DNA from: Anaeromassilibacillus stercoravium | GTDB lineage: Bacteria > Bacillota > Clostridia > Oscillospirales > Acutalibacteraceae | Length of the DNA stretch: 25,405 nt | NCBI GenBank assembly: GCA_019118845.1 | Contig: DWYE01000046.1 | Coordinates: 1-25,405, forward strand | Direction: 5' to 3' | Shown here: in pieces, positions 16,220-22,763 of the stretch | Position numbering within the stretch: position 1 is the first letter of the stretch | Layout: every line of letters starts with the position of its first letter | Program-made: the position numbers and the translations under genes | Notes under the pieces: model-generated | Seen by the model: the letters and a program-made list of their open reading frames with translations, nothing else | Told to the model about the DNA's origin: nothing | The model's database searches: none

Positions 16220-17689
16220 TTAAAACTGGAAATACAGGAATGGATTATAGCTGTTGCCCACTAAAGCGGCCGTGGAGAGCAAAAGCAGAAGCGGAGGGAC
16301 AAACATTTGCAGTGCATTATACGCATAAGCTGTCCGTAGGCCGCCGGAAGAGAACCTCTCCCCCAAAGCCTTGAGCAAGGGGGTGGTGGCGATCACCGCC
16401 GCAATCAGGAAGAATACATAGTTCAAGAAAACGGTGTTGAATTCAAAATTGGTCAGCGGGTTCCCATTTGCGCCAAACATGCCGCCCAATACGGCGTTCA
16501 GTAACACCGGTTGCCGGAAACGGAAGATCGCCCAGCCAAAGAACACGACAATCAAGAGGTAAAGATGCGAAAATATGACGGGGATACGTTCCAATATCCT
16601 CCCAAGGAAGAGACGTTCTGCTGCGATAAATACGAAGAAATAAAGCCCCCAGAGTACAAAATTCCAGCTGGCGCCATGCCACAATCCCGTCAGGAACCAG
16701 ACAAAAAAGAGGTTGGCAATGGTGCGGGGAACACCGTGGCGGTTGCCGCCCAGCGGGATGTAGACATAATCGCGGAAGAAGGAGCCAAGGGAGATATGCC
16801 AACGGCGCCAGAATTCGGAGACTGAACGGGAGAGATATGGATAATCGAAGTTTTCCTTATAATGGAATCCAATCATCAGTCCCATGCCGATGGCCATGTC
16901 GGAGTAGGCGGAAAAATCGAGATAAATCTGAAGCATGAAGGCAAAGACCCCCAGCCAGAGGGAGAGCACAGGGCGCGCTTGTATAGTGGCCAGATTTTGC
17001 GCAAGAGAAGCAGCATTTGAGGCAACTGCATCGGAGAGGATCAGGGTATCGGCTAAGGCGCCGCAGCTATTGGCAAGGAGCGCTTTTTTTGCCAATCCGG
17101 TGCAAAACCGGCTGATTCCGCGGCTGATCTCCGCTTTTGTCGCCCTTCGAGAGAGGATTTCCTGGTTGACATCCTGGTAGCGGACAATTGGCCCAGCAAT
17201 ACATTGATGGAACAAACTGACATACATCAATAGCAGCCAAAATTTCTTTTGCGCTTTCACTTCTCCGCGGTACACGTCGACCACATAGGAAATCAATTGG
17301 AATGTGTAGAATGATATGCCGATCGGCAACGCAATTTGAGGGATGACGGAGGGAAACCCTGTCAATTGATGGAGTGTTTCCGCAAGGAAGCCTGTATATT
17401 TAAAGGCCCCGAGAAGCCCTAAGCTGACCACCAGGGAGCCGATCAAAGCGCCTCTGGCTAAAGCAGGACTTCTTCGATCCCTACCTATTTGGATTAAGCG
17501 GGCGAAGAACCAATCGGCGAAGGCCATCCCAATTAAGAGGAATACATAGACGGGTTCCCCCCATGCATAGAAGAATAGGGAAAACAGGAGCATAATGATG
17601 TTCCGCGTGCGGATGGTTTTTGCCAAGGAGTAGAATAGCAAATTGAGGGGAAGAAAAACAAATAAAAAAAACAGATTGGAGAAGACCAT
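16220..17689 (-). CDS. MBOAT family O-acyltransferase (AlgI/DltB-like)
   Basis: A 489-residue polytopic membrane protein with about ten or more hydrophobic helices. It moves acyl (usually acetyl) groups from the cytosol for transfer to extracellular polymers. The MBOAT signature WRRWHISLGSFFRDYVYIPL starts at residue 294 (H298), and the invariant catalytic His is in TGLWHGASWNF (H338). Length matches AlgI. Start ATG 17689 has only a modest GAAAGAG upstream. It is the first gene of a two-gene unit with the DHHW protein, the usual pairing for alginate-like or other exopolysaccharide O-acetylation. No glycan-synthesis genes are in the window, so the substrate cannot be named. Confidence 0.94.
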   Translation of the reverse strand: MVFSNLFFLFVFLPLNLLFYSLAKTIRTRNIIMLLFSLFFYAWGEPVYVFLLIGMAFADWFFARLIQIGRDRRSPALARGALIGSLVVSLGLLGAFKYTGFLAETLHQLTGFPSVIPQIALPIGISFYTFQLISYVVDVYRGEVKAQKKFWLLLMYVSLFHQCIAGPIVRYQDVNQEILSRRATKAEISRGISRFCTGLAKKALLANSCGALADTLILSDAVASNAASLAQNLATIQARPVLSLWLGVFAFMLQIYLDFSAYSDMAIGMGLMIGFHYKENFDYPYLSRSVSEFWRRWHISLGSFFRDYVYIPLGGNRHGVPRTIANLFFVWFLTGLWHGASWNFVLWGLYFFVFIAAERLFLGRILERIPVIFSHLYLLIVVFFGWAIFRFRQPVLLNAVLGGMFGANGNPLTNFEFNTVFLNYVFFLIAAVIATTPLLKALGERFSSGGLRTAYAYNALQMFVPPLLLLLSTAALVGNSYNPFLYFQF

Positions 17690-17946
17690 AAATCACAACT
17701 CTTTCATGTAAATTGGGGGATATAGTATAGATGGATTTGGAAGGGAAAAAGACGAGTTTTTCCCGTAAAATTTTTATAAGCCCTGCCTCTTCTTAACCTT
17801 TTCTTATTGTACCATGTTTGCATCGGAAGAACAGCAGCAAGAACTCTATTTTCAAAAATCAGACGATAAAATCTTTTCAGCATCCTATTTATGAAATTGT
17901 GGACTTTTTCGTATGTGCATTTAAGAGGGATTTTTAGGCAGCAAAA
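17690..17946. other. Leader/intergenic stretch between the MBOAT and HAD genes
   Basis: No gene is visible. It holds the inverted repeat GGGAAAAA (17743-17750), loop GACGAG, TTTTTCCC (17757-17764), which on the - strand lies about 55 bp ahead of the MBOAT start. A candidate - strand -10 (TATACT, near 17730) lacks a good -35, so I do not place a promoter. The hairpin may be an operator or leader structure. Confidence 0.5.
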
Positions 17947-17979
17947 ATGCGGCGGGTCCGCTCATTTTCCCCGCCGCAT
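17947..17979 (-). terminator. Terminator of the HAD phosphatase gene
   Basis: ATGCGGCGGG (17947-17956) and CCCGCCGCAT (17970-17979) form a perfect 10-bp stem. On the - strand it is followed by TTTTTGC. It starts 11 bp after the HAD stop. Confidence 0.88.
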
Positions 17980-17990
17980 GGAACGATGGA

Positions 17991-18602
17991 CTATTTCAAA
18001 GATACGCCAGCTTTGCGCAACGCATTTTGTAAAGCATCCGCATCCATTTGATATTGATGAACCGCCATCCCCAAATTGCTTGCTGCTTCGATGTTTTCGA
18101 GACGGTCGTCAATGAAGAAACATTCCTCTGGGATTAGATGATAGCGCTCACAAAGAAGTTGAAAAATGGCTGGGTCAGGTTTCACCAACTTTTCGTCGGC
18201 GGAGACGATACAGCCGTCCAACAGCGGGAAGATTGGGATACAGGAACAGTATTGATAAAAGCTGGAGGCGGCATTCGAGAGGATATATAGGCGGTATCCG
18301 TTTTCCTTCATTTGTTTGCCGAGCGCGTTGGTCTCTGGGATGATGGTCAGTTGATCGAACCAGTGGCAAAAAAGCTCTTCTGTACGGGCACGCAGGGAGG
18401 CTGGCAGCCGTTCGCAGATCTGGCGGAGAGCAGCCTGCGGTTCGATGGTCCCTTGATCCAATAGTGGCCATTCAGGGCCGCCAAAGAGTTCCGTACAAAC
18501 TTGAGCAGCTTCAGAAGGGTCCGGAAAAAAACGCCGGGTATATTCCATCGGTTGGTAGTCAATCAACACATTTCCCATATCAAAAACAATATTTCGAATC
18601 AT
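17991..18602 (-). CDS. HAD-superfamily (subfamily IA) hydrolase
   Basis: A 203-residue phosphatase-like protein. Motif I is FDMGNVLID (nucleophile D8). The second Asp of the usual DxD is replaced by Gly, as in the YihX-type (glucose-1-phosphate phosphatase) branch. Motif II is LYILSNAAS, motif III the Lys of KLVKPDPAIF, and motif IV FFIDDRLENIEAA. A helical cap lies between motifs I and II. AAGGAGG precedes the ATG. Monocistronic, with its own promoter and terminator. Substrate is likely a small sugar phosphate or nucleotide, but this cannot be fixed from sequence. Confidence 0.9.
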   Translation of the reverse strand: MIRNIVFDMGNVLIDYQPMEYTRRFFPDPSEAAQVCTELFGGPEWPLLDQGTIEPQAALRQICERLPASLRARTEELFCHWFDQLTIIPETNALGKQMKENGYRLYILSNAASSFYQYCSCIPIFPLLDGCIVSADEKLVKPDPAIFQLLCERYHLIPEECFFIDDRLENIEAASNLGMAVHQYQMDADALQNALRKAGVSLK

Positions 18603-18642
18603 TTCACTTTCCTCCTTAGCAATTTATTTTCCCATCCAGTCT

Positions 18643-18651
18643 ATTATAACA
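18643..18651 (-). promoter_or_regulatory. Extended -10 promoter of the HAD gene
   Basis: The - strand reads TGTTATAAT at 18651-18643: a consensus TATAAT with the TGn extension. The -35 is weak, which is usual for extended -10 promoters. The start codon is about 40 bp downstream. Confidence 0.6.
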
Positions 18652-18816
18652 TATCAAAGGCCAAAGAACCTTATCCAAAACAGGACTCCTGAACGATCGA
18701 CCATGGTTCCATGCCCTCCCATCGGACGAGGAAGGGGAACAGCAAGCCATTGACAAAACCATTCCCGGTGAAGTTATTATAGAATGAACCGCTTAAAAAA
18801 CGAAGAATGATCTGAT

Positions 18817-19236
18817 TTACAGGGCGCTTTCCAAAAAAATGGCAATGTTACGGATGGTCCGTTCATCGATAAAATGCTCGATACGCTCTACTTGTTCCAG
18901 TTCGTTGTCCGAATGATTGATATAGCAAAGGAACTGGTTTAGCAGGTTGTGCCGGTATAGGAGATAGTCTCCCAGAGCGATTCCCTCCGGCGTTGGACGG
19001 ATACATCCGTACCGCTCCGCCTGGACAAGGCCGGACTCTTTCAAATGATCCACCATTTTGGATGCGGATGACGGCTTGACATTGAGATGTTTGGCCAAAA
19101 GATGGACGCGCGTATATCCTTCTTCCCGGCTTAGCCGGCAAATCATCTCCAAATAATCTTCCATGGCGGCCGTCAGCTTATTTTGTTCGGCCAATTCGTA
19201 TCCCTTTTGCGTATGGAATTTGGACGGCACATCCAT
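18817..19236 (-). CDS. DtxR/MntR-family metal-dependent transcriptional repressor
   Basis: A 139-residue short form without the C-terminal SH3-like domain, like MntR. The winged helix-turn-helix includes YTRVHLLAKHLNVKPSSASKMVDHLKESGLV. The dimerisation/metal domain has MEDYLEMI (Asp/Glu ligands), LYRHNLLNQFL (His ligand) and QVERIEHFID (Glu, Glu, His). I chose ATG 19236 because GGGGGAGGTG stands right before it on the - strand; the longer frame to 19305 adds an unsupported N-terminus. It is transcribed divergently from feoA, about 100 bp apart, so it is probably the Fe(II)- or Mn(II)-sensing regulator of feoAB. I could not find a convincing DtxR operator in the gap. Confidence 0.9.
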   Translation of the reverse strand: MDVPSKFHTQKGYELAEQNKLTAAMEDYLEMICRLSREEGYTRVHLLAKHLNVKPSSASKMVDHLKESGLVQAERYGCIRPTPEGIALGDYLLYRHNLLNQFLCYINHSDNELEQVERIEHFIDERTIRNIAIFLESAL

Positions 19237-19337
19237 GCCCACACCTCCCCCTGGAACATATCCTTCCATAGCGCATATATTAGCAGCAGGAAAGAAAGTT
19301 TCCACATCCTAATACTTATTTTGAGGTGAATACACTT

Positions 19338-19577
19338 ATGATTCAGATAGATTCCCTGGCCAATTTACAGGTGGGGGAGCGTGCGCGTGTAGCATCGCTG
19401 CTGTCCAGAGGAAGTATGCGCAGAAGGTTACAGGACATTGGCCTAATTGAAGGGACTGAGGTCGAGTGCGTTCAAAAAAGCCCTGCAGGAGACCCTGTGG
19501 CTTATCGGATTCGCGGCGCGTTGATCGCGCTGCGGTCGGAGGATTCTTCCAATATTTTGGTAGCGAGCAATGGATGA
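19338..19577 (+). CDS. feoA: Ferrous iron transport accessory protein FeoA
   Basis: A 79-residue SH3-like cytosolic protein that assists FeoB. The body LQVGERARVASLLSRGSMRRRLQDIGLIEGTEVECVQ followed by GDPVAYRIRGALIALR is typical of FeoA. An upstream GTG at 19326 is in frame, but ATG 19338 has GAGGTGA seven bases ahead. First gene of the feoAB unit, divergent from the DtxR-type regulator. A strong stem-loop follows in the gap to feoB. Confidence 0.93.
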   Translation: MIQIDSLANLQVGERARVASLLSRGSMRRRLQDIGLIEGTEVECVQKSPAGDPVAYRIRGALIALRSEDSSNILVASNG

Positions 19578-19594
19578 GCTTGCTGCCTGCTTGC

Positions 19595-19625
19595 CGGGAG
19601 GCGGGGAGAGGCTTCCCGCCTCCCG
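19595..19625 (+). promoter_or_regulatory. Intercistronic stem-loop between feoA and feoB
   Basis: CGGGAGGCGGG (19595-19605) pairs perfectly with CCCGCCTCCCG (19615-19625) around a 9-nt loop. It is very GC-rich and has no T tract after it. It is more likely an mRNA stability or processing element than a full terminator, and would give FeoA and FeoB unequal expression. Confidence 0.75.
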
Positions 19626-19652
19626 TTGTATATCCAAATGACAAATGGGGTG

Positions 19653-21134
19653 ATGAAATTGGGGCTGACCAGCAGGTCCACAGGAATCAAAGCGGTGGAT
19701 ATGGGATTGGTGATAAAAAGGCAGAGCGGGGAGGACCGTGTGATCGCCTTAGCTGGGAATCCGAATGTAGGGAAAAGTACCGTATTCAATGAATTGACGG
19801 GAATGAACCAACATACAGGAAACTGGCCTGGCAAGACGGTGACCAACGCGCAAGGGACATGTACATACCGGGGGCGTCCTTTTATCCTGGTGGACATTCC
19901 CGGGTGCTATTCCCTAATGGCGCATTCTGCGGAGGAAGAGGTGGCAAGGGACTTCTTGTGCTTTGGGCATCCGGACGCCGTAGTGGTTGTGTGCGACGCC
20001 ACCTGCCTAGAGCGCAATATGAATTTAGTCTTGCAGGCATTGGAGATTACCAACCGGGTGGTCGTCTGCGTGAATTTGATGGATGAAGCAGAACGCAAGG
20101 GAATCCGCCTCGATCTGGAACGGATGTCGGAACGCTTAGGGGTTCCCGTTGTTCCAGCGGCCGCACGGTCCCACAAAGGGCTGGACGATTTGATGGACGC
20201 CGTATGCCGTCAACTGGATGGCAAAGACGCACCATCTTCCATCCAAGTTTCGTATATCCGCCCCATCGAAGATGCCATAGCCATGTTGCAGCCCTCTGTG
20301 GCAACGATCTGCGGGGAGTCCTTGAACGCGCGTTGGCTCTCTCTGCGTCTATTGGATCATGACGATTCCCTACTTCGTTCCCTCAATGATGCGCTAGGGT
20401 TTGATTTGTTGGAAAAAGAAGAGATTGTGCGAAAATTACAAGAGGCAAAACAGTGTTTACACAGCCGGGGCATCTCCCAGGAGGACCTCCGTGACCAGAT
20501 TGTATCCAGCATTGTCCGCACAGCGGAAAAAGTCTGCACCGGCGTAGTCGTTCATGAAAAAACAAAGCGCGAGCTGCGCGACCAAAAAATCGACCGCATT
20601 TTGACAAGCAAATGGACGGGGTTCCCGGTCATGCTCCTTCTGTTGGGCGTGATCTTCTGGCTGACGATCACAGGTGCCAATTATCCATCGGAACTCCTTT
20701 CTGAAGGTTTGTTTTGGTTGCAAGACCGTCTGATGGATGGGTTCATAGCCATAGGCGTGCCGGCCTGGTTGCGGAGCATGCTGGTGGAAGGGGTTTACCG
20801 GGTATTGGCTTGGGTGGTATCCGTGATGCTTCCGCCGATGGCTATTTTTTTCCCTTTGTTCACTTTATTGGAGGACCTGGGCTACCTTCCCCGTGTGGCA
20901 TTTAATTTGGATAAGTACTTCAAAAAGGCGCATGCCTGCGGAAAACAGGCATTAACGATGTGTATGGGATTCGGATGTAACGCAGCAGGCATTGTCGGCT
21001 GCCGGATCATTGATTCTCCCAGAGAACGGTTGATCGCGATGATCACCAATTCCTTTGTACCGTGCAACGGTCGATTTGCGCCACCACACAAAGGGGAAAC
21101 AAATCCTTTCAGAGGTAGGACGCAGCGCATCTAG
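19653..21134 (+). pseudogene. feoB: Ferrous iron transporter FeoB, interrupted after the PCNGRF motif
   Basis: FeoB imports Fe(II) through a membrane domain controlled by an N-terminal G protein. Present are GNPNVGKS (G1, residues 35-42), DIPGCYSL (G3), NLMDEAE (G4), the helical spacer domain, and membrane segments beginning near residue 325, through MCMGFGCNAAGIVGCRII and NSFVPCNGRF. The family continues after this motif with PT and further membrane helices (about 650-800 residues in total). Here the sequence changes at about 21077 to 18 unrelated residues and a stop at 21132-21134, giving 493 residues. The break coincides with the centre of an imperfect inverted repeat. The missing 3' half is not in the window. 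ATG 19653 is chosen because homologues start MKLGLTS-like. The truncated product is unlikely to transport iron. Confidence 0.9.
21052..21094. other. Candidate recombinase attachment junction (attL-like) in feoB
   Basis: The arms CCTTTGT (21052-21058) and ACAAAGG (21088-21094) are inverted about an axis at 21073. A further GTG/CAC correspondence lies inside the arms (21062-21064 and 21082-21084). The left half is conserved feoB coding sequence and the right half is foreign. Size and partial symmetry fit a large-serine-recombinase hybrid site. The inverted repeat and breakpoint are seen; the att assignment is inference. Confidence 0.5.
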
Positions 21135-21213
21135 GACATGCCAAACACATTGGGGACGTAGGTTTAGGAAATTAATAGGCAATGAGAACAAAGGAAAAGG
21201 CGTATGGGAAACA

Positions 21214-21423
21214 TCACTTGCTTGCGTTATTTCCTTCATGTGCCTTTAGAGAAGCGAGAATTTGATCGATAATGGCAATCTTTTGACGGGAAGAAAGGCG
21301 GGATTGGTTCAACTTCCGCTCGATTATCTCAAAGTAGAACCCATTAACCTTGTTGATTAGACAGCGGATGGCCTCTCCACTGAGAGGGGCTCCTATGATT
21401 CTCTGTACATGGTTTTTTCGCAT
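21214..21423 (-). CDS. Small basic protein of unknown function (69 residues)
   Basis: I do not recognise the family. The protein starts MRKNHVQRIIGAPLSG and has a predicted helical, basic middle (KLNQSRLSSRQKIAIIDQIL). No membrane segment or cysteine pair is evident; the single cysteine is in IRCLINK. Coding is supported by a strong AAGGAAGGAG just upstream of the ATG on the - strand. It sits just inside the proposed element boundary in feoB and faces it, the place where recombination directionality factors or small regulators often lie. That role is speculation from position and size only. Confidence 0.55.
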   Translation of the reverse strand: MRKNHVQRIIGAPLSGEAIRCLINKVNGFYFEIIERKLNQSRLSSRQKIAIIDQILASLKAHEGNNASK

Positions 21424-21540
21424 GAAACTCCTTCCTTTCTGTAGCGTGGGTTAGTATGTATGCGTGCAGGCCCTTGGCGCCATTATGCAGTCCCATTTGG
21501 TTTGGGGTGAAGCCTATGTTCGGAAATGTACACTGGCCAA

Positions 21541-21580
21541 AGAATTTTCTCGAATATGGTGGAATATTCGGGAAAATTCT
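21541..21580. repeat. 17-bp near-perfect inverted repeat upstream of the dehydrogenase promoter
   Basis: AGAATTTTCTCGAATAT (21541-21557) and ATATTCGGGAAAATTCT (21564-21580) match as inverted copies at 16 of 17 positions, around a 6-base GGTGGA centre. Its right end touches the -35 box of the dehydrogenase promoter. As DNA it resembles a dimeric repressor or activator site; as RNA read from upstream it would make a long hairpin with one G-U pair. Confidence 0.8.
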
Positions 21581-21608
21581 TTACAAAGGCGAGATTGTCG
21601 TGTATAAT
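21580..21608 (+). promoter_or_regulatory. Promoter of the dehydrogenase-malic enzyme operon
   Basis: TTTACA (21580-21585) and consensus TATAAT (21603-21608) are 17 bp apart. The start would be near 21615, giving a leader of about 170 nt. This is one of the strongest promoters in the window. Confidence 0.85.
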
Positions 21609-21625
21609 TTTTAATATATTAACAT
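21608..21625. promoter_or_regulatory. Rex-like operator overlapping the transcription start
   Basis: TTTTTAATATATTAACAT agrees with the clostridial redox-repressor Rex pattern TTGTTAA-N4-TTAACAA at 12 of 14 defined positions. It lies from the last base of the -10 across the expected start, ideal for repression. Rex control of NADH-consuming fermentation genes such as ldh is established in Bacillota. Its action here is inferred. Confidence 0.5.
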
Positions 21626-21627
21626 GG

Positions 21628-21660
21628 GGGAGAAGGCGGCTTTCTGTTTTGCTTTCTCCC
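21628..21660 (+). promoter_or_regulatory. 5'-leader hairpin of the dehydrogenase mRNA
   Basis: GGGAGAAGGC (21628-21637) pairs with GCTTTCTCCC (21651-21660), 10 bp including one G-U, with a 13-nt loop. It starts about 13 nt into the predicted transcript and has no T tract, so a 5' stabiliser or regulatory hairpin is likely. Confidence 0.6.
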
Positions 21661-21712
21661 AGATGACGGTTAAAGCTTTTTGCCGGATGGAAAAATCGAA
21701 AGGATGCTCTTT

Positions 21713-21790
21713 ATGGAGAAGACGAATTTTTGCAAATGGCAGATCAAAACCGTCCCATGCATCACTATTCAAGGGAGTAAAACTGTATGA
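21713..21790 (+). CDS. Possible 25-residue leader ORF coupled to the dehydrogenase
   Basis: ATG 21713 to TGA 21788-21790, beginning MEKTNFCKWQIK. GAAAGGA lies about 9 bp upstream, and the stop overlaps the dehydrogenase start as ATGA. That arrangement is typical of translational coupling. No family is recognised, and the chance occurrence of a 25-codon frame is not negligible. It may be a leader peptide tuning expression or may not be translated. Confidence 0.35.
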   Translation: MEKTNFCKWQIKTVPCITIQGSKTV

Positions 21791-22740
21791 AAAAAGGCAA
21801 GAAAATCACCATATTGGGAACAGGAAACGTGGGAGCTACTATCGCCTATACGTTGGCTATTGACGGCATGGCTTCTGAGATTTTGCTGATCGATATCAAC
21901 GACAAAAAGGCCAAGGGCGAAGCTATGGATATCTTCCAGGGAACGCCTTTCTGCGCACCGGTAAATATTCATGCGGGCGACTATGAAGAAGCAGTAGATT
22001 CCGATGTGGTTATTGTCACCGTTGGTTTGGCGCGGAAGCCCGGCCAAACCCGTATTGATCTGGCGCAAGCGAATGTGAACATCATCAAGTCTGTTATGCC
22101 GCAGATTACCCGCTATGCTCCGGATGCGATTTATGTAGTGGTTAGCAACCCGGTGGACATTATCACGTATGCTATCCTGAAAAACACCAACCTGTCTGAA
22201 AACCAGGTGTTTGGTTCCGGAACCATGTTGGATTCGGCACGTCTCCGTTCCCGCCTTGCAGAGCATGTGGGCCTTAATTCCAAGAATATTCATGCTTATG
22301 TGTTTGGCGAGCACGGTGATACTTCTATGATCCCGTGGTCCCTGACCACAATCGCAGGCATGGAAATGAGCAAATATTGTACATATATTTGTGATCAGAA
22401 CAACCGCTGCGGGAAAACCGAACTGAAGGAAATTGAAGAGGATGTCCGCACAGCAGGCGCTCAGGTCATTGCTTTGAAGGGCGCTACATTCTATGCAATT
22501 GCCCTTTCGGTTCGCCGCATTTGCGAGTGCATCCTGCGGGATACGGATTCGGTGATGACGGTTTCCGCTATGATTCACAACCAGTATGGCATTAACGATG
22601 TATGCCTGAGCCTTCCGTTTGTGGTGGGGGCGCAGGGAATTCGCCGTGCTGTCGTTCCTCCGCTGACCAAAGATGAGGAAGATCTGCTGCACAAGAGTGC
22701 TGATGCATTGAAGCAAGTTATTTCTCAATTGGAAATATAA
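21787..22740 (+). CDS. LDH/MDH-superfamily NAD-dependent 2-hydroxyacid dehydrogenase (annotated type: L-lactate dehydrogenase; malate specificity possible)
   Basis: A 317-residue Rossmann enzyme interconverting a 2-oxoacid and an L-2-hydroxyacid with NAD(H). GTGNVGAT (residues 11-18) binds the dinucleotide. R89 (LDH Arg109), D149 (Asp168), R152 (Arg171) and H176 (His195, in GEHGD) give a complete catalytic set, and KGATFY matches LDHs. However, the loop reads LARKPGQTR: R83 occupies the position of the LDH specificity residue Gln102, where malate dehydrogenases have Arg. The overall sequence is LDH-like, not MDH-like. The downstream malic enzyme starts 23 bp after this gene and is co-transcribed, making oxaloacetate/malate a sensible substrate pair. 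Regulation looks complex (inverted repeat, Rex-like site, leader). Catalytic family certain; substrate uncertain. Confidence 0.88.
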   Translation: MKKGKKITILGTGNVGATIAYTLAIDGMASEILLIDINDKKAKGEAMDIFQGTPFCAPVNIHAGDYEEAVDSDVVIVTVGLARKPGQTRIDLAQANVNIIKSVMPQITRYAPDAIYVVVSNPVDIITYAILKNTNLSENQVFGSGTMLDSARLRSRLAEHVGLNSKNIHAYVFGEHGDTSMIPWSLTTIAGMEMSKYCTYICDQNNRCGKTELKEIEEDVRTAGAQVIALKGATFYAIALSVRRICECILRDTDSVMTVSAMIHNQYGINDVCLSLPFVVGAQGIRRAVVPPLTKDEEDLLHKSADALKQVISQLEI

Positions 22741-22763
22741 TGATTGGAAAGGATTGGAAAACA

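Noticed and set aside
19237..19337. DtxR/Fur-type operator in the divergent regulator-feoA gap
   Set aside because: Only fragments such as CCTAATACTTATTTT are present. No symmetric DtxR or Fur box could be supported by eye.
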